From: Parcubacteria group bacterium
Lineage (GTDB): Bacteria; Patescibacteriota; Minisyncoccia; UBA10092
DNA: 52,836 nt
Assembly (NCBI GenBank): GCA_016188835.1
Contig: JACPHB010000014.1
Span: forward strand, 1-52,836
Reading direction: 5' to 3'
Every line of letters starts with the position of its first letter. Positions within the stretch are counted from its first letter, which is position 1. Shown piece after piece: positions 32,333-39,809 of this stretch. The position numbers were made by a program, and so were the translations under genes. Under the pieces are notes generated by a model. The model was not told where the DNA came from. It saw only the letters and a program-made list of their open reading frames with translations, and did not search any database.

Positions 32333-33007
32333 TTATTTTGCCAATTCGGCATCAATAATCTGAATAAAAGAATTGGTTGGAAGAGCGCCGACATAAAGCA
32401 CACAGTTAACAAAATTAGCCGGCGTTCCAGAAACTCCCGCCTCGCCGCCAACTTTGGTTTCTTTCTTGATTTCTTCCAAATATTTATCGGAATCAAGGCA
32501 GGCGTTGAATTTTTCCTTGTCTAAACCCAAAGCGGCGGCAAAACTTTTCAAATTATTCTTGCTAAAAGCGCCCTGATTTTCACCCCGCTGACTGCCGTAG
32601 AGATAATCATGATATTCCCAGAACTTGCCCTGTTCGCCGGCGCATCGAGCCGCGTTAGCCGCCCAAAACGATTCCTGTCCCAAAAAAGCAAAATCGCGAT
32701 AAATGAATTTAACTTTTCCCGTTTTAATATAATTTTCTCGCAGCACTGATTCGGTTTCCTTAAAAAACTTGCCGCAAAATGGGCACTGAAAATCGCCGTA
32801 TTCAACAACAGTAACCGGCGCGCCTTGTTCTCCTAAAACGAAATCACCGGAAGTTACCGCCGGCATGGCGCCGATAGCCGCGGTTTCACTTTTTCCGGCA
32901 TTTTTCGGCAACGGCCCGTTTACCGAATAAATAACCGCTACCGCAATAACAATACCGGCCAAAACAACAGCGCCGGGAATAAGATATTTATTTATTTGAT
33001 CATTCAT
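32333..33007 (-). CDS. DsbA-like membrane-anchored thiol oxidoreductase
   Basis: Thioredoxin-fold protein for disulfide formation or exchange outside the cytoplasm. One N-terminal transmembrane helix (about residues 8-28) is followed by VTVVEYGDFQCPFCGKFFKE with the CPFC active site, FIYRDFAF as the following strand, and GVSGTPANFVNCVLYVGALP containing the cis-Pro (GTP). At 224 residues it is typical of the Thioredoxin_4/DsbG-like group. Operon with trxB is likely. Extra Cys residues (CAGEQG, CLDSD, NCVLY) are unusual. Confidence 0.9.
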   Translation of the reverse strand: MNDQINKYLIPGAVVLAGIVIAVAVIYSVNGPLPKNAGKSETAAIGAMPAVTSGDFVLGEQGAPVTVVEYGDFQCPFCGKFFKETESVLRENYIKTGKVKFIYRDFAFLGQESFWAANAARCAGEQGKFWEYHDYLYGSQRGENQGAFSKNNLKSFAAALGLDKEKFNACLDSDKYLEEIKKETKVGGEAGVSGTPANFVNCVLYVGALPTNSFIQIIDAELAK

Positions 33008-33042
33008 GGTTTTTATTTTAATAATTTGTATTTTTTATATTT

Positions 33043-33131
33043 AAAGAAAATAAAATTTTAAAATTGTAGGCGGGGGCGAGCCGTTCGCCGAAGGCGAATG
33101 GGGCTAAGCAATTTTAAAATTTTTATTTTTT
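33043..33131. repeat. Intergenic hairpin element with GC-rich core (copy 2)
   Basis: AT-rich inverted arms (ending TTTTAAAATTG and starting CAATTTTAAAA) enclose a 42-nt core at 33066-33107 that differs from copy 1 (near 2948-2989) at two positions. It sits upstream of the DsbA-like gene, downstream of the surface-protein terminator. Confidence 0.85.
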
Positions 33132-33149
33132 TCAAATATATTGCAGTTT

Positions 33150-33190
33150 AACACAATTTTAAAACCCCCGCAATGGGGGTTTTAAAATTT
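33150..33190 (-). terminator. Intrinsic terminator of the surface-protein gene
   Basis: ATTTTAAAACCCCC/GGGGGTTTTAAAAT with a 5-nt loop: a long symmetric stem 14 nt after the stop codon. The T-rich arms could serve both strands. Confidence 0.8.
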
Positions 33191-33203
33191 CTCTTACTAC
33201 ATG

Positions 33204-35159
33204 CTATCTATAAAGCTCATTCAGTTTCTCTCTGGTTTTTGGGCCAACATTGCCATATCCCGATTCTCCTGACGAAGCAATGCCGTATTTTTCCTGAAAT
33301 TTCTTAACGGCTTTTAAAGTAGCTGGGCCAAAATATCCGGTAACTTTCCCTTCAGGATAAACTGAAGAATCGGTCTTAAGAGCTTCCTGTAATTTTCTTA
33401 CATCATCATGACTTAATCCTAAAGCCAAAGGTCTTACAAATTTGAATCCGAGAGCGACACCTTTTGGAGCCGGTTGAGCCGCCTGAATTGCCTTAATGTC
33501 ATTTAAAATAGCGAGGATTTCTGCTTGAACCGCGGCAATATCGGCGGCAGGAGATGACTTGGTCAGCGCGGCAATTTTTGCCACGACAGAAGCAATTTTT
33601 GTCTGAACATTATCAAGAGATGGCGCAGCCGGAGTCGCGGGAACAGCTGGAGTAGCGGGCGTAGCCGGAGTAGCAGGCGTTTCGGCCGGTGTGGCCGGAG
33701 TTGCAGGAGTGGCTGGGGTTGCCGGAGTGGCTGCTACCGCGCCGCCGCCTCCGCCTCCACCGCTTCCGCCACCAGCAGCAGTACCCGTAAAACTGCCTGT
33801 ACCGCTAACAGTATCGCTAGAATCTTGGGAATCGGTAAAAGCAAAGCTTAATGTGCCCGGACCTTGATAATCAAGTTTTGCGGCAACATCGGTACCTGAA
33901 AGATTGAATTGGACGCCGCCTCGAAAAATACCCGTGGCATTGCCAGTTTCGGTAAGAGTTATGGTTTCACCGTCTATAAGAGCGCTGGTTGCGGTAATAG
34001 TAACCGATTGAGTGTCGAGAGCAGCACCATCAAAGTTCAAACTAGTATCGGTTACCTGAACAGCAGCCGAATCTCGAGCATCAGCGTTATATGAACTCTT
34101 GCCGGTACCGGAACCGTCATCAAATTGAGCAGATGATGCTTTAACAATTTTGCCGGTAGTTCTTGTTACCGTGCCGCTGTTAGTATAAGTAGAACCCGAA
34201 ACATCAAAAGTAAATGTGGTTAGTGCCAAGGTACCGGATTCAATCGATATGGTACTTGTTGCGGTTGTATTGCCTAGTAAGGTTTTGGTAATACTCGCGC
34301 CGCTGATTACAAGGTTGTCGTAAGTGCCGCTCGCAACATCGGTTGCGGCGCTTGCGTTGGTGTATTTTACCAGCGCGCCATTTGCAACGAAAGTACCGTT
34401 AGCTTTAGAGAACACAGTCCCGGAACCCGACAAAACAACGGCAACGTTCTCAAACTTAGCTTGAGCATATCCATTTAAAGTTAATGCGTTTGATACAGTG
34501 GTTGTCGCGGTACAGCCGGTAGTGGTACTGCAAGTAGAACCGCCTTGATTAAATCTGTAAGTACTGATTAAAGCAGTAGAAGTCGGAGTAAAAGTAAGAT
34601 TGTAATAAGTGGTCGTTGCCACAACAATATTGCCTCCGGTTCCGGTAAATGTAACGGTGCCGGTCGCGGCCGTAAAGGCCGTGGTAGTGGTGCCAAACTG
34701 AAACGGAACGGCATTAGTATTAGCATTGTTTAATTGCAAAGTGCCGCTGCCCCAAGTTGAATCGCCTGTTTTGATCGTGCTTGTACCGACAAGACGAACG
34801 GTAGTACTTGCCTTTATTGTGGCGCCATTTCCTATAATAAGCATCGGGCCACCATCTTCGCCTCCCGTGCCAATTGTCAGAGAGCCCAAGGTGCCATTAA
34901 GAGTGGTTGTAGCCCGAACAACGACATTGCCGCCACCCGTTGATCCCGCCGTCTGTTCTCCGATTGTTACGTTATCCGTTGTTGAAGCGCCGGGATAATT
35001 ATCAACGCCGGCATTGCCCCAGTTAGCCGGATCGGTCCAAGTTACCCTATCACCGCCGCCGGTCCAAGTATAAGTGTAAGCATTTGTTACATTAACATTT
35101 AAAAACAAAAATCCCGCGGCTAAAAAAAGCCCGAGAATTACAAAATATTTTCGTGACAT
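33204..35159 (-). CDS. Large secreted or surface protein with peptidoglycan-binding C terminus
   Basis: A 651-residue exported protein. A signal peptide (residues 1-28: FVILGLFLAAGFLFLNVNVT) precedes a Thr/Ser/Gly-rich beta-repeat region (to about 490) typical of adhesins, then a Gly run (GGGSGGGGGGG), a Pro/Ala linker made of ATP-type repeats, a short helical part, and a C-terminal PG_binding_1 domain (DVRKLQEALK, GYFGPATLKAVKKFQEKYGI). The layout suggests a cell-wall-held surface protein, possibly an attachment factor for a host cell. The Thr-rich region has many TTT/ATT motifs and may be O-glycosylated (inference). Confidence 0.85.
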   Translation of the reverse strand: MSRKYFVILGLFLAAGFLFLNVNVTNAYTYTWTGGGDRVTWTDPANWGNAGVDNYPGASTTDNVTIGEQTAGSTGGGNVVVRATTTLNGTLGSLTIGTGGEDGGPMLIIGNGATIKASTTVRLVGTSTIKTGDSTWGSGTLQLNNANTNAVPFQFGTTTTAFTAATGTVTFTGTGGNIVVATTTYYNLTFTPTSTALISTYRFNQGGSTCSTTTGCTATTTVSNALTLNGYAQAKFENVAVVLSGSGTVFSKANGTFVANGALVKYTNASAATDVASGTYDNLVISGASITKTLLGNTTATSTISIESGTLALTTFTFDVSGSTYTNSGTVTRTTGKIVKASSAQFDDGSGTGKSSYNADARDSAAVQVTDTSLNFDGAALDTQSVTITATSALIDGETITLTETGNATGIFRGGVQFNLSGTDVAAKLDYQGPGTLSFAFTDSQDSSDTVSGTGSFTGTAAGGGSGGGGGGGAVAATPATPATPATPATPAETPATPATPATPAVPATPAAPSLDNVQTKIASVVAKIAALTKSSPAADIAAVQAEILAILNDIKAIQAAQPAPKGVALGFKFVRPLALGLSHDDVRKLQEALKTDSSVYPEGKVTGYFGPATLKAVKKFQEKYGIASSGESGYGNVGPKTREKLNELYR

Positions 35160-35234
35160 TTTTATTTAAATTAATTAATTTTAATCAAAACCGCCGGTAG
35201 ATATTTTTCCTAAATATCCACAGCTGTTAATTTA

Positions 35235-35262
35235 ATTATAGCCGACCAAATTTCTTTGTCTA
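35235..35262 (-). promoter_or_regulatory. Promoter of the surface-protein gene, between DnaA-box-like sites
   Basis: Minus-strand TAGACA (35257-35262), a 16-bp spacer and TATAAT (35235-35240). On the minus strand the site CTTATCCACAG lies just upstream of the -35 and CTGTGGATA lies downstream of the -10, as an inverted pair. Confidence 0.65.
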
Positions 35263-35287
35263 TAGTAATCTGTGGATAAGTCCGGCG

Positions 35288-36112
35288 TTAATATTCATAA
35301 CTATCAATTAAAAGTCCATTTTGATCGCGAAGTTCTATTACATCATGCAAAGAATCAAAAATTTTATTGCCGTTACCGGTATAAATTTTCCATCCTTTGT
35401 AAAAATCACTATCGTTTTTATGGCCCGCGACGCAAGCGTTGTAAGTCATATTTTTTTCCGCCCACTGGCGGCATTTATAAGACGCCTTGTTTAAATCATT
35501 TTCGCTCGGCGTCCGGCAAGAACCGGCGCGAAGTATCAAATCCTGGCAAGCGCTGTCAAGACCGGTTAAGTCGCCGAGCCGAAATCCGCCGGGGCAATAA
35601 TTAAGCGAGTAGCCCAAATTATATAAATTATTAAGCCAGCCGAAACAATTATTAACGCGAAAGTTTACCGCTAAAGGGCTTAAACCGACAATAATATCCG
35701 CTCGTTCGCCGCTTGAAAGCCAAATATCCGAAGGCGCGGCGTCAAATTGAGGCAGATTAATTCCTTTGCCGATAATGGTTTCCCCTCTTTGAATACTTTT
35801 AATTTTCCAGCCGGTTATATTGATTTTACCTGAATCAAAATATAATGCCCGCAAACTGATTTCGCCTTGGCCATAACGAGAAACACTGCTGATGCTAATT
35901 TTTTTAACTGCTTGCTGAGGAATTGGAGTTGTTGTCGCGCTCGGCGGCTGGTGGTAAAAATAATTTGACGCCGGTTTTGTTAAAATTTTCGGGAAAAATG
36001 GAAGAGAAAATGATCCCGATTTTAACTCTTTAATCGCGTAAGGCAAGCCAACTAAAACACCAATGATAAGCAGAATAATTAAAATAAATCCAAAAACAAA
36101 TGATGATTTCAT
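35288..36112 (-). CDS. Membrane-anchored protein with lamin-tail-like domain
   Basis: A 274-residue protein with an N-terminal transmembrane helix (about residues 5-28). ISISSVSRYGQGEISLRALY, INITGWKIKS, PSDIWLSSGERADIIVG and DQNGLLIDSYEY at the C terminus match the beta-sandwich order of lamin-tail (LTD) domains, split here by a Cys-rich helical insert (CFGWLNNLYNLGYSLNYCPG, CQDLIL, CRTPSEND, CRQWAE, CVAG) with six or more Cys that may form disulfides. It lies 5 nt downstream of the ligase gene. The role is unknown, probably surface related. Confidence 0.65.
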   Translation of the reverse strand: MKSSFVFGFILIILLIIGVLVGLPYAIKELKSGSFSLPFFPKILTKPASNYFYHQPPSATTTPIPQQAVKKISISSVSRYGQGEISLRALYFDSGKINITGWKIKSIQRGETIIGKGINLPQFDAAPSDIWLSSGERADIIVGLSPLAVNFRVNNCFGWLNNLYNLGYSLNYCPGGFRLGDLTGLDSACQDLILRAGSCRTPSENDLNKASYKCRQWAEKNMTYNACVAGHKNDSDFYKGWKIYTGNGNKIFDSLHDVIELRDQNGLLIDSYEY

Positions 36113-36116
36113 GAAT

Positions 36117-38405
36117 TTATTTTTTTTGCAAACTTTCTACAATTTTTAGCTCCTCTTGAAATTTATCGGCAAGGCCGAGATTTTGATAAACCAAAGCGAG
36201 CGATTGATGGAGGTTGATATTATCGGGATCTTTGGCTCCGGCGGAAAGGTAAAGCACTAAAAGTTCCGGCCACATTTTCATTTCTATATACGGATTGACT
36301 ACGCCTAAAATTTCCTGTTGCGGCGCGAAACTGCTTTTAGCTTTTATTATTTCATCAACATCAAATTTTAATCGATAATTCTCAATTGAAATTTTCGGCC
36401 CGTAAAACACAGCGAGCGCCCGATTTATAGATTTAACTCCTTCTATATTATTGTCGTTGGCAATATTGGCAATGCCAAGATACCAATGCGTTTGCCAAAA
36501 ATTTGGCGCCGCAGCCACCGCTTTTTCCATCAATTCCACTCCCTTGGCATGGTTTTTAGTGTCAAAAGACAATTGCAAATAAGAATAATATACTTCCAAA
36601 CGGTTTGGCGCGAGTTCCAAGGCCTTGCCATAAGCGTCTGCAGATTTGGCAAAAATTTCCCGCTTAACTTCATCGCTCCCACCAATGCCCCGCGCTTTGT
36701 AACTTTGCATCTGCCCTAAATTCAAGAAACTGAAAACATTGGGGTGGTTTTTCACTTCACGCTCAAGTTCGCCGATGCCGAAATCTAAAACTTCCAGCCG
36801 GTTTTCCGGATTGAATTTTGAAAGATTATTTTGAAGCCAAGTTATATATTGATTTCTGAATTCCGTAGTCCCGAGTGTTTCGTATTTTAATGACTCCTTA
36901 TATAATTTGAAAGCATCTTCGGGAGTAAAAAGGCTGGGATTATAAACGTTTTGTTTGTTGATTCCGGAAAAAGCATTTACAAATTTATAATTGGCAACTG
37001 CCGGTTTAACGCTCACCTGCCAAAATACATAAGCAATAAACATAAAACACACAACACATAACACTATTATTGTCTGAGGACTGAAAGTTTTTTGGTTTAT
37101 TTTTGTAATGTTATATGTTTCATGTTGTGTGTTACGTGAATATATCGCAAAACCTATTGTCAAAAATAAAGATATATAGCTGGCGGGGCTATCAAAAACG
37201 AAAAAACTATTTACGGCATAAGCGGCAGCAAGAGAAATAAAAGCCCATGCCTTATTTTTCAAGAATACCCAAAATAAAGCAGTTATCAAAAACAGATAAC
37301 CCGCAAGGCCGAGAATGCCGCTCATTGAAGCATAATCAAGATAAGCATTGTGCGCGCGGTCAAAATTTGTTTCCCGCAATTCGTATACTCTCGGATTAAG
37401 ATAGGCGTTGTGCAAATGCAGATAATTATTCGGGCCGAAACCGAATATGGGGCGGGCTTTAAAAGCGCTCCAGGCAATTCCCCATTCGGTAAAACGCTGT
37501 TGCACCGTATCGTCTTTCAAAGAAGCGTTTACAATGCGGGTGAGCTGGGAATTATTTTTAACAAAATCTTTGCCGCGCATAAGCCAAAGAAAACCATATA
37601 AAACAACCGGAATCAAAACGGCTAAAGAAATAATTTTTCTTGTTTGCGGATTTCGCCAGAATTGAATTGCCAGATAAACGATGAGTCCGGCACCAAAACC
37701 CACAATCGCGCCTCGGCTTGACGCCAGAAATAATGTTCCTATATTTAGGAAAAATGCCGTTGCCCATAACCATTTGAACTTGGAACTTGGAACTTGGAAT
37801 TTGGAATTTGGATTAATTTCGGATGTCTGCCATAAATATAAAGCAAAAAAAGCAGAAAAAATCGCGTATGTGCCGACAAGATCGGTATTGCCTATCGTGC
37901 CCATTTGGCTCCCGGGCATCCAAACCCGCGTCTGTAACACAATAAAATATTGCCCCAAATATTGCGCTAAAACATAAAAAAATTCCAAAATGCTCACCGA
38001 AACCGCAATGGCAAAAAAATTCCGCCATTCTTTTTCGCTTTTTAAAACGCCGCTTAACATAACGGCAAACGCCGCAAAATGAAGCCAAGCAACAGTTCCG
38101 GACATTCTTTCGGTGTTGCCCCAAAAACTGCGAAAAACATCTATTCCGGTAAAACCGGTAATAATCAAAATAACCGTCAATAATAAAAGAGCGTAAGTTG
38201 CTAAATTAAGTTTTGGCCGGTAGCGATTATCCGAAACGGCTAAAACAACATAAAATAACAAAATTATTTCCGTCACCAGCTGGAAAAGCCAAATTTTAGG
38301 AAAAATAAACGGAAAGAAAAAAGAACCGCCGACATAAAGCGGAATAAATAAAACAAAACCGATTCCGAATTTGATGAGTTTTAATAAAAGATTAGAGATT
38401 ATCAT
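36117..38405 (-). CDS. Wzy/O-antigen ligase family protein with TPR domain
   Basis: A 762-residue polytopic protein with about 11-12 membrane segments (residues 1-480) and a C-terminal TPR region (residues 500-760; EFRNQYITWLQNN, AYGKALELAPNRLEVYYSYL, WQTHWYLGIANI). The ligase signature is FGFGPNNYLHLH then RAHNAYLDYASMSGILGLAG, including the key Arg and His of the external loop. Such proteins polymerise or attach polysaccharide or glycan units. Three 7-bp tandem arrays lie inside it. It diverges from the phosphoglycosyl transferase gene 35 bp away. Confidence 0.88.
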   Translation of the reverse strand: MIISNLLLKLIKFGIGFVLFIPLYVGGSFFFPFIFPKIWLFQLVTEIILLFYVVLAVSDNRYRPKLNLATYALLLLTVILIITGFTGIDVFRSFWGNTERMSGTVAWLHFAAFAVMLSGVLKSEKEWRNFFAIAVSVSILEFFYVLAQYLGQYFIVLQTRVWMPGSQMGTIGNTDLVGTYAIFSAFFALYLWQTSEINPNSKFQVPSSKFKWLWATAFFLNIGTLFLASSRGAIVGFGAGLIVYLAIQFWRNPQTRKIISLAVLIPVVLYGFLWLMRGKDFVKNNSQLTRIVNASLKDDTVQQRFTEWGIAWSAFKARPIFGFGPNNYLHLHNAYLNPRVYELRETNFDRAHNAYLDYASMSGILGLAGYLFLITALFWVFLKNKAWAFISLAAAYAVNSFFVFDSPASYISLFLTIGFAIYSRNTQHETYNITKINQKTFSPQTIIVLCVVCFMFIAYVFWQVSVKPAVANYKFVNAFSGINKQNVYNPSLFTPEDAFKLYKESLKYETLGTTEFRNQYITWLQNNLSKFNPENRLEVLDFGIGELEREVKNHPNVFSFLNLGQMQSYKARGIGGSDEVKREIFAKSADAYGKALELAPNRLEVYYSYLQLSFDTKNHAKGVELMEKAVAAAPNFWQTHWYLGIANIANDNNIEGVKSINRALAVFYGPKISIENYRLKFDVDEIIKAKSSFAPQQEILGVVNPYIEMKMWPELLVLYLSAGAKDPDNINLHQSLALVYQNLGLADKFQEELKIVESLQKK
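37041..37068. repeat. Heptad array (CACACAA type) inside the ligase gene
   Basis: Four units, CATAAAA CACACAA CACATAA then CACTATT on the plus strand, translated as IVLCVVCFMF in a membrane segment. It shares CACACAA with the array at 37110-37137, in the opposite orientation. Confidence 0.7.
37110..37137. repeat. Heptad array (TTGTGTG type) inside the ligase gene
   Basis: Four units on the plus strand, TTATATG, TTTCATG, TTGTGTG and TTACGTG, translated as RNTQHETYN. On the minus strand this becomes CACGTAA CACACAA, resembling the units at 37041-37068. The two arrays form an inverted pair 41 bp apart. Confidence 0.75.
37776..37810. repeat. Heptad array GAACTTG x3, GAATTTG x2 inside the ligase gene
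   Basis: Five consecutive 7-bp units on the plus strand, followed by a degenerate unit. Translated on the minus strand as NPNSKFQVPSSKFK in a loop between membrane segments. Confidence 0.9.
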
Positions 38406-38440
38406 TTTACATTTTGATATTTACATTTTACACTTAAAGT

Positions 38441-39802
38441 ATGTGGAGAAGGCGTTTAAAGATATTTTTACTGGTTATAAGCGATATTTTCATATTATAC
38501 GCCGCTTTAGGGCTTACTCTTTTTATCCGCTATTCTATTATAGAGAGAGACGCTTCAATGTTTTACAATTTCATTCCGCTTCATTTACTTCCTTTTACCA
38601 TAATATTTATTTTTTGGCTAATTGTTTTTTGGGCAGCCGGCCTCTATGATATAACAAAATTAAGAAACGAAGAAGTATTTTATAAAACTTTTTTAATCGC
38701 TTTCGGAATAAATGCCGCTATTGCCACTGCTTTTTTCTATTTCGTCCCAAGTTTCATAATCACGCCTAGAACAAATCTTTTTATTGATTTGGCGCTTACC
38801 TTGGCTTTGCTTTACTTCTCCCGCCACTATTTCAACCGCTGGGCGAGAGAATCGCTGCGGATTCATTTGGTATTTCTCGGTTCCAACAATGAGGTAGTAG
38901 AACTAAAAGAATTTTTGAATAAAAATCCCCAGCTTGGGCTTAGGGTTGACGGCGTTTTGGCGCCGGATAATTTTGGCGAACTTTCAAATCTTTGGAGCGT
39001 AAAAAGATTTTCGCTTATCGTATCCGCCAAAAAATTCGGCCAGGGGGAAAAGTTGGCCGGAGCTCTTTTTGAATACTTTAAAAAAGGCGTTACCGTAAGC
39101 GATTTAGACAAATTTTATGAAACCGTTACAAAGCGGGTTCCGATTTCGATAATAAAAGAGGTTTGGTTTTTAGAAAATATCTCGGAAATTGAACGGGGTT
39201 TTTATGAAACATTAAAAAAAGTTTTTGACGTATCACTTGGAATTATTTTTGCCGCCGCAACCGTTATTATCTTTCCAATTGTGGCCGCGGGCATTAAAAT
39301 TTTTGATCCCGGGCCGATTTTTTACCGACAGCAGCGAATAGGAAAAAACGGAAAAGTTTTCACCCTTGTAAAATTTCGTTCCCTGCCTATTCGGCAGGCA
39401 GGCCTGCCCGCCGAAAAAAATATTGATCACTTAATGAAAAAACCCGATGAAGAAATAATAATGCCATTCGGCCGGTTTTTGCGAAAAAGCCACTTAGATG
39501 AACTGCCTCAAGTTTGGAATATTTTAAGAAATGAAATGTCTTTTATCGGGCCGCGGCCGGAAAAACCGGAATTTGTAGAGCAACTGTCAGCGGAAATTCC
39601 ATTTTATGAAATGCGCCACTTGATAAAACCGGGAATTGCCGGCTGGGCTCAGCTTAATAATCCCAATGCCGGACCATCGATTAAAGAAACTCTGGAGAAA
39701 CTTCAATATGATTTGTATTACATAAAAAACCGCTCGATTTTTTTGGATTTATCCATTACTTTAAAAACAATAAGAATCCTGCTTTCCGGCGCCGGAAAAT
39801 AA
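38441..39802 (+). CDS. Polyprenyl-phosphate sugar phosphotransferase (WcaJ/PF02397 type)
   Basis: Starts polysaccharide or glycan assembly by transferring a sugar phosphate to undecaprenyl phosphate. It has about four N-terminal membrane helices (residues 1-125), a CoA-binding-like domain (about 135-235), another helix, and the catalytic domain from about 255: DPGPIFYRQQRIGKNGKVFT, LRKSHLDELPQVWNIL, MSFIGPRPEKPEFVEQL and KPGIAGWAQLN. After the conserved KFRS a palindrome-derived insertion (LPIRQAGLPAEK) occurs, where homologues normally continue M-x-x-x-A. 453 residues in total. It diverges from the ligase gene and would supply the same pathway. Confidence 0.92.
   Translation: MWRRRLKIFLLVISDIFILYAALGLTLFIRYSIIERDASMFYNFIPLHLLPFTIIFIFWLIVFWAAGLYDITKLRNEEVFYKTFLIAFGINAAIATAFFYFVPSFIITPRTNLFIDLALTLALLYFSRHYFNRWARESLRIHLVFLGSNNEVVELKEFLNKNPQLGLRVDGVLAPDNFGELSNLWSVKRFSLIVSAKKFGQGEKLAGALFEYFKKGVTVSDLDKFYETVTKRVPISIIKEVWFLENISEIERGFYETLKKVFDVSLGIIFAAATVIIFPIVAAGIKIFDPGPIFYRQQRIGKNGKVFTLVKFRSLPIRQAGLPAEKNIDHLMKKPDEEIIMPFGRFLRKSHLDELPQVWNILRNEMSFIGPRPEKPEFVEQLSAEIPFYEMRHLIKPGIAGWAQLNNPNAGPSIKETLEKLQYDLYYIKNRSIFLDLSITLKTIRILLSGAGK
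39382..39415. repeat. Palindromic insert CCTGCC...GGCAGGCAGG in the phosphoglycosyl transferase gene
   Basis: CCTGCCTATTCGGCAGGCAG then GCCTGCCCGCCGAA: overlapping palindromes (TGCC...GGCA, GGCAGGCCTGCC), much more GC-rich than the flanks, translated as LPIRQAGLPAE. It starts directly after the conserved KFRS of the family. Confidence 0.8.
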
Positions 39803-39809
39803 ATTCATC

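Noticed and set aside
33590..33760. Pro/Ala/Thr repeats in the surface protein as a novel repeat
   Set aside because: In-frame ATP-type linker repeats are common in cell-wall proteins and need no special explanation.
35214..35279. Chromosomal replication origin
   Set aside because: Only two DnaA-box-like sites and no dnaA, dnaN or AT-rich unwinding cluster; a promoter explains the spacing better.
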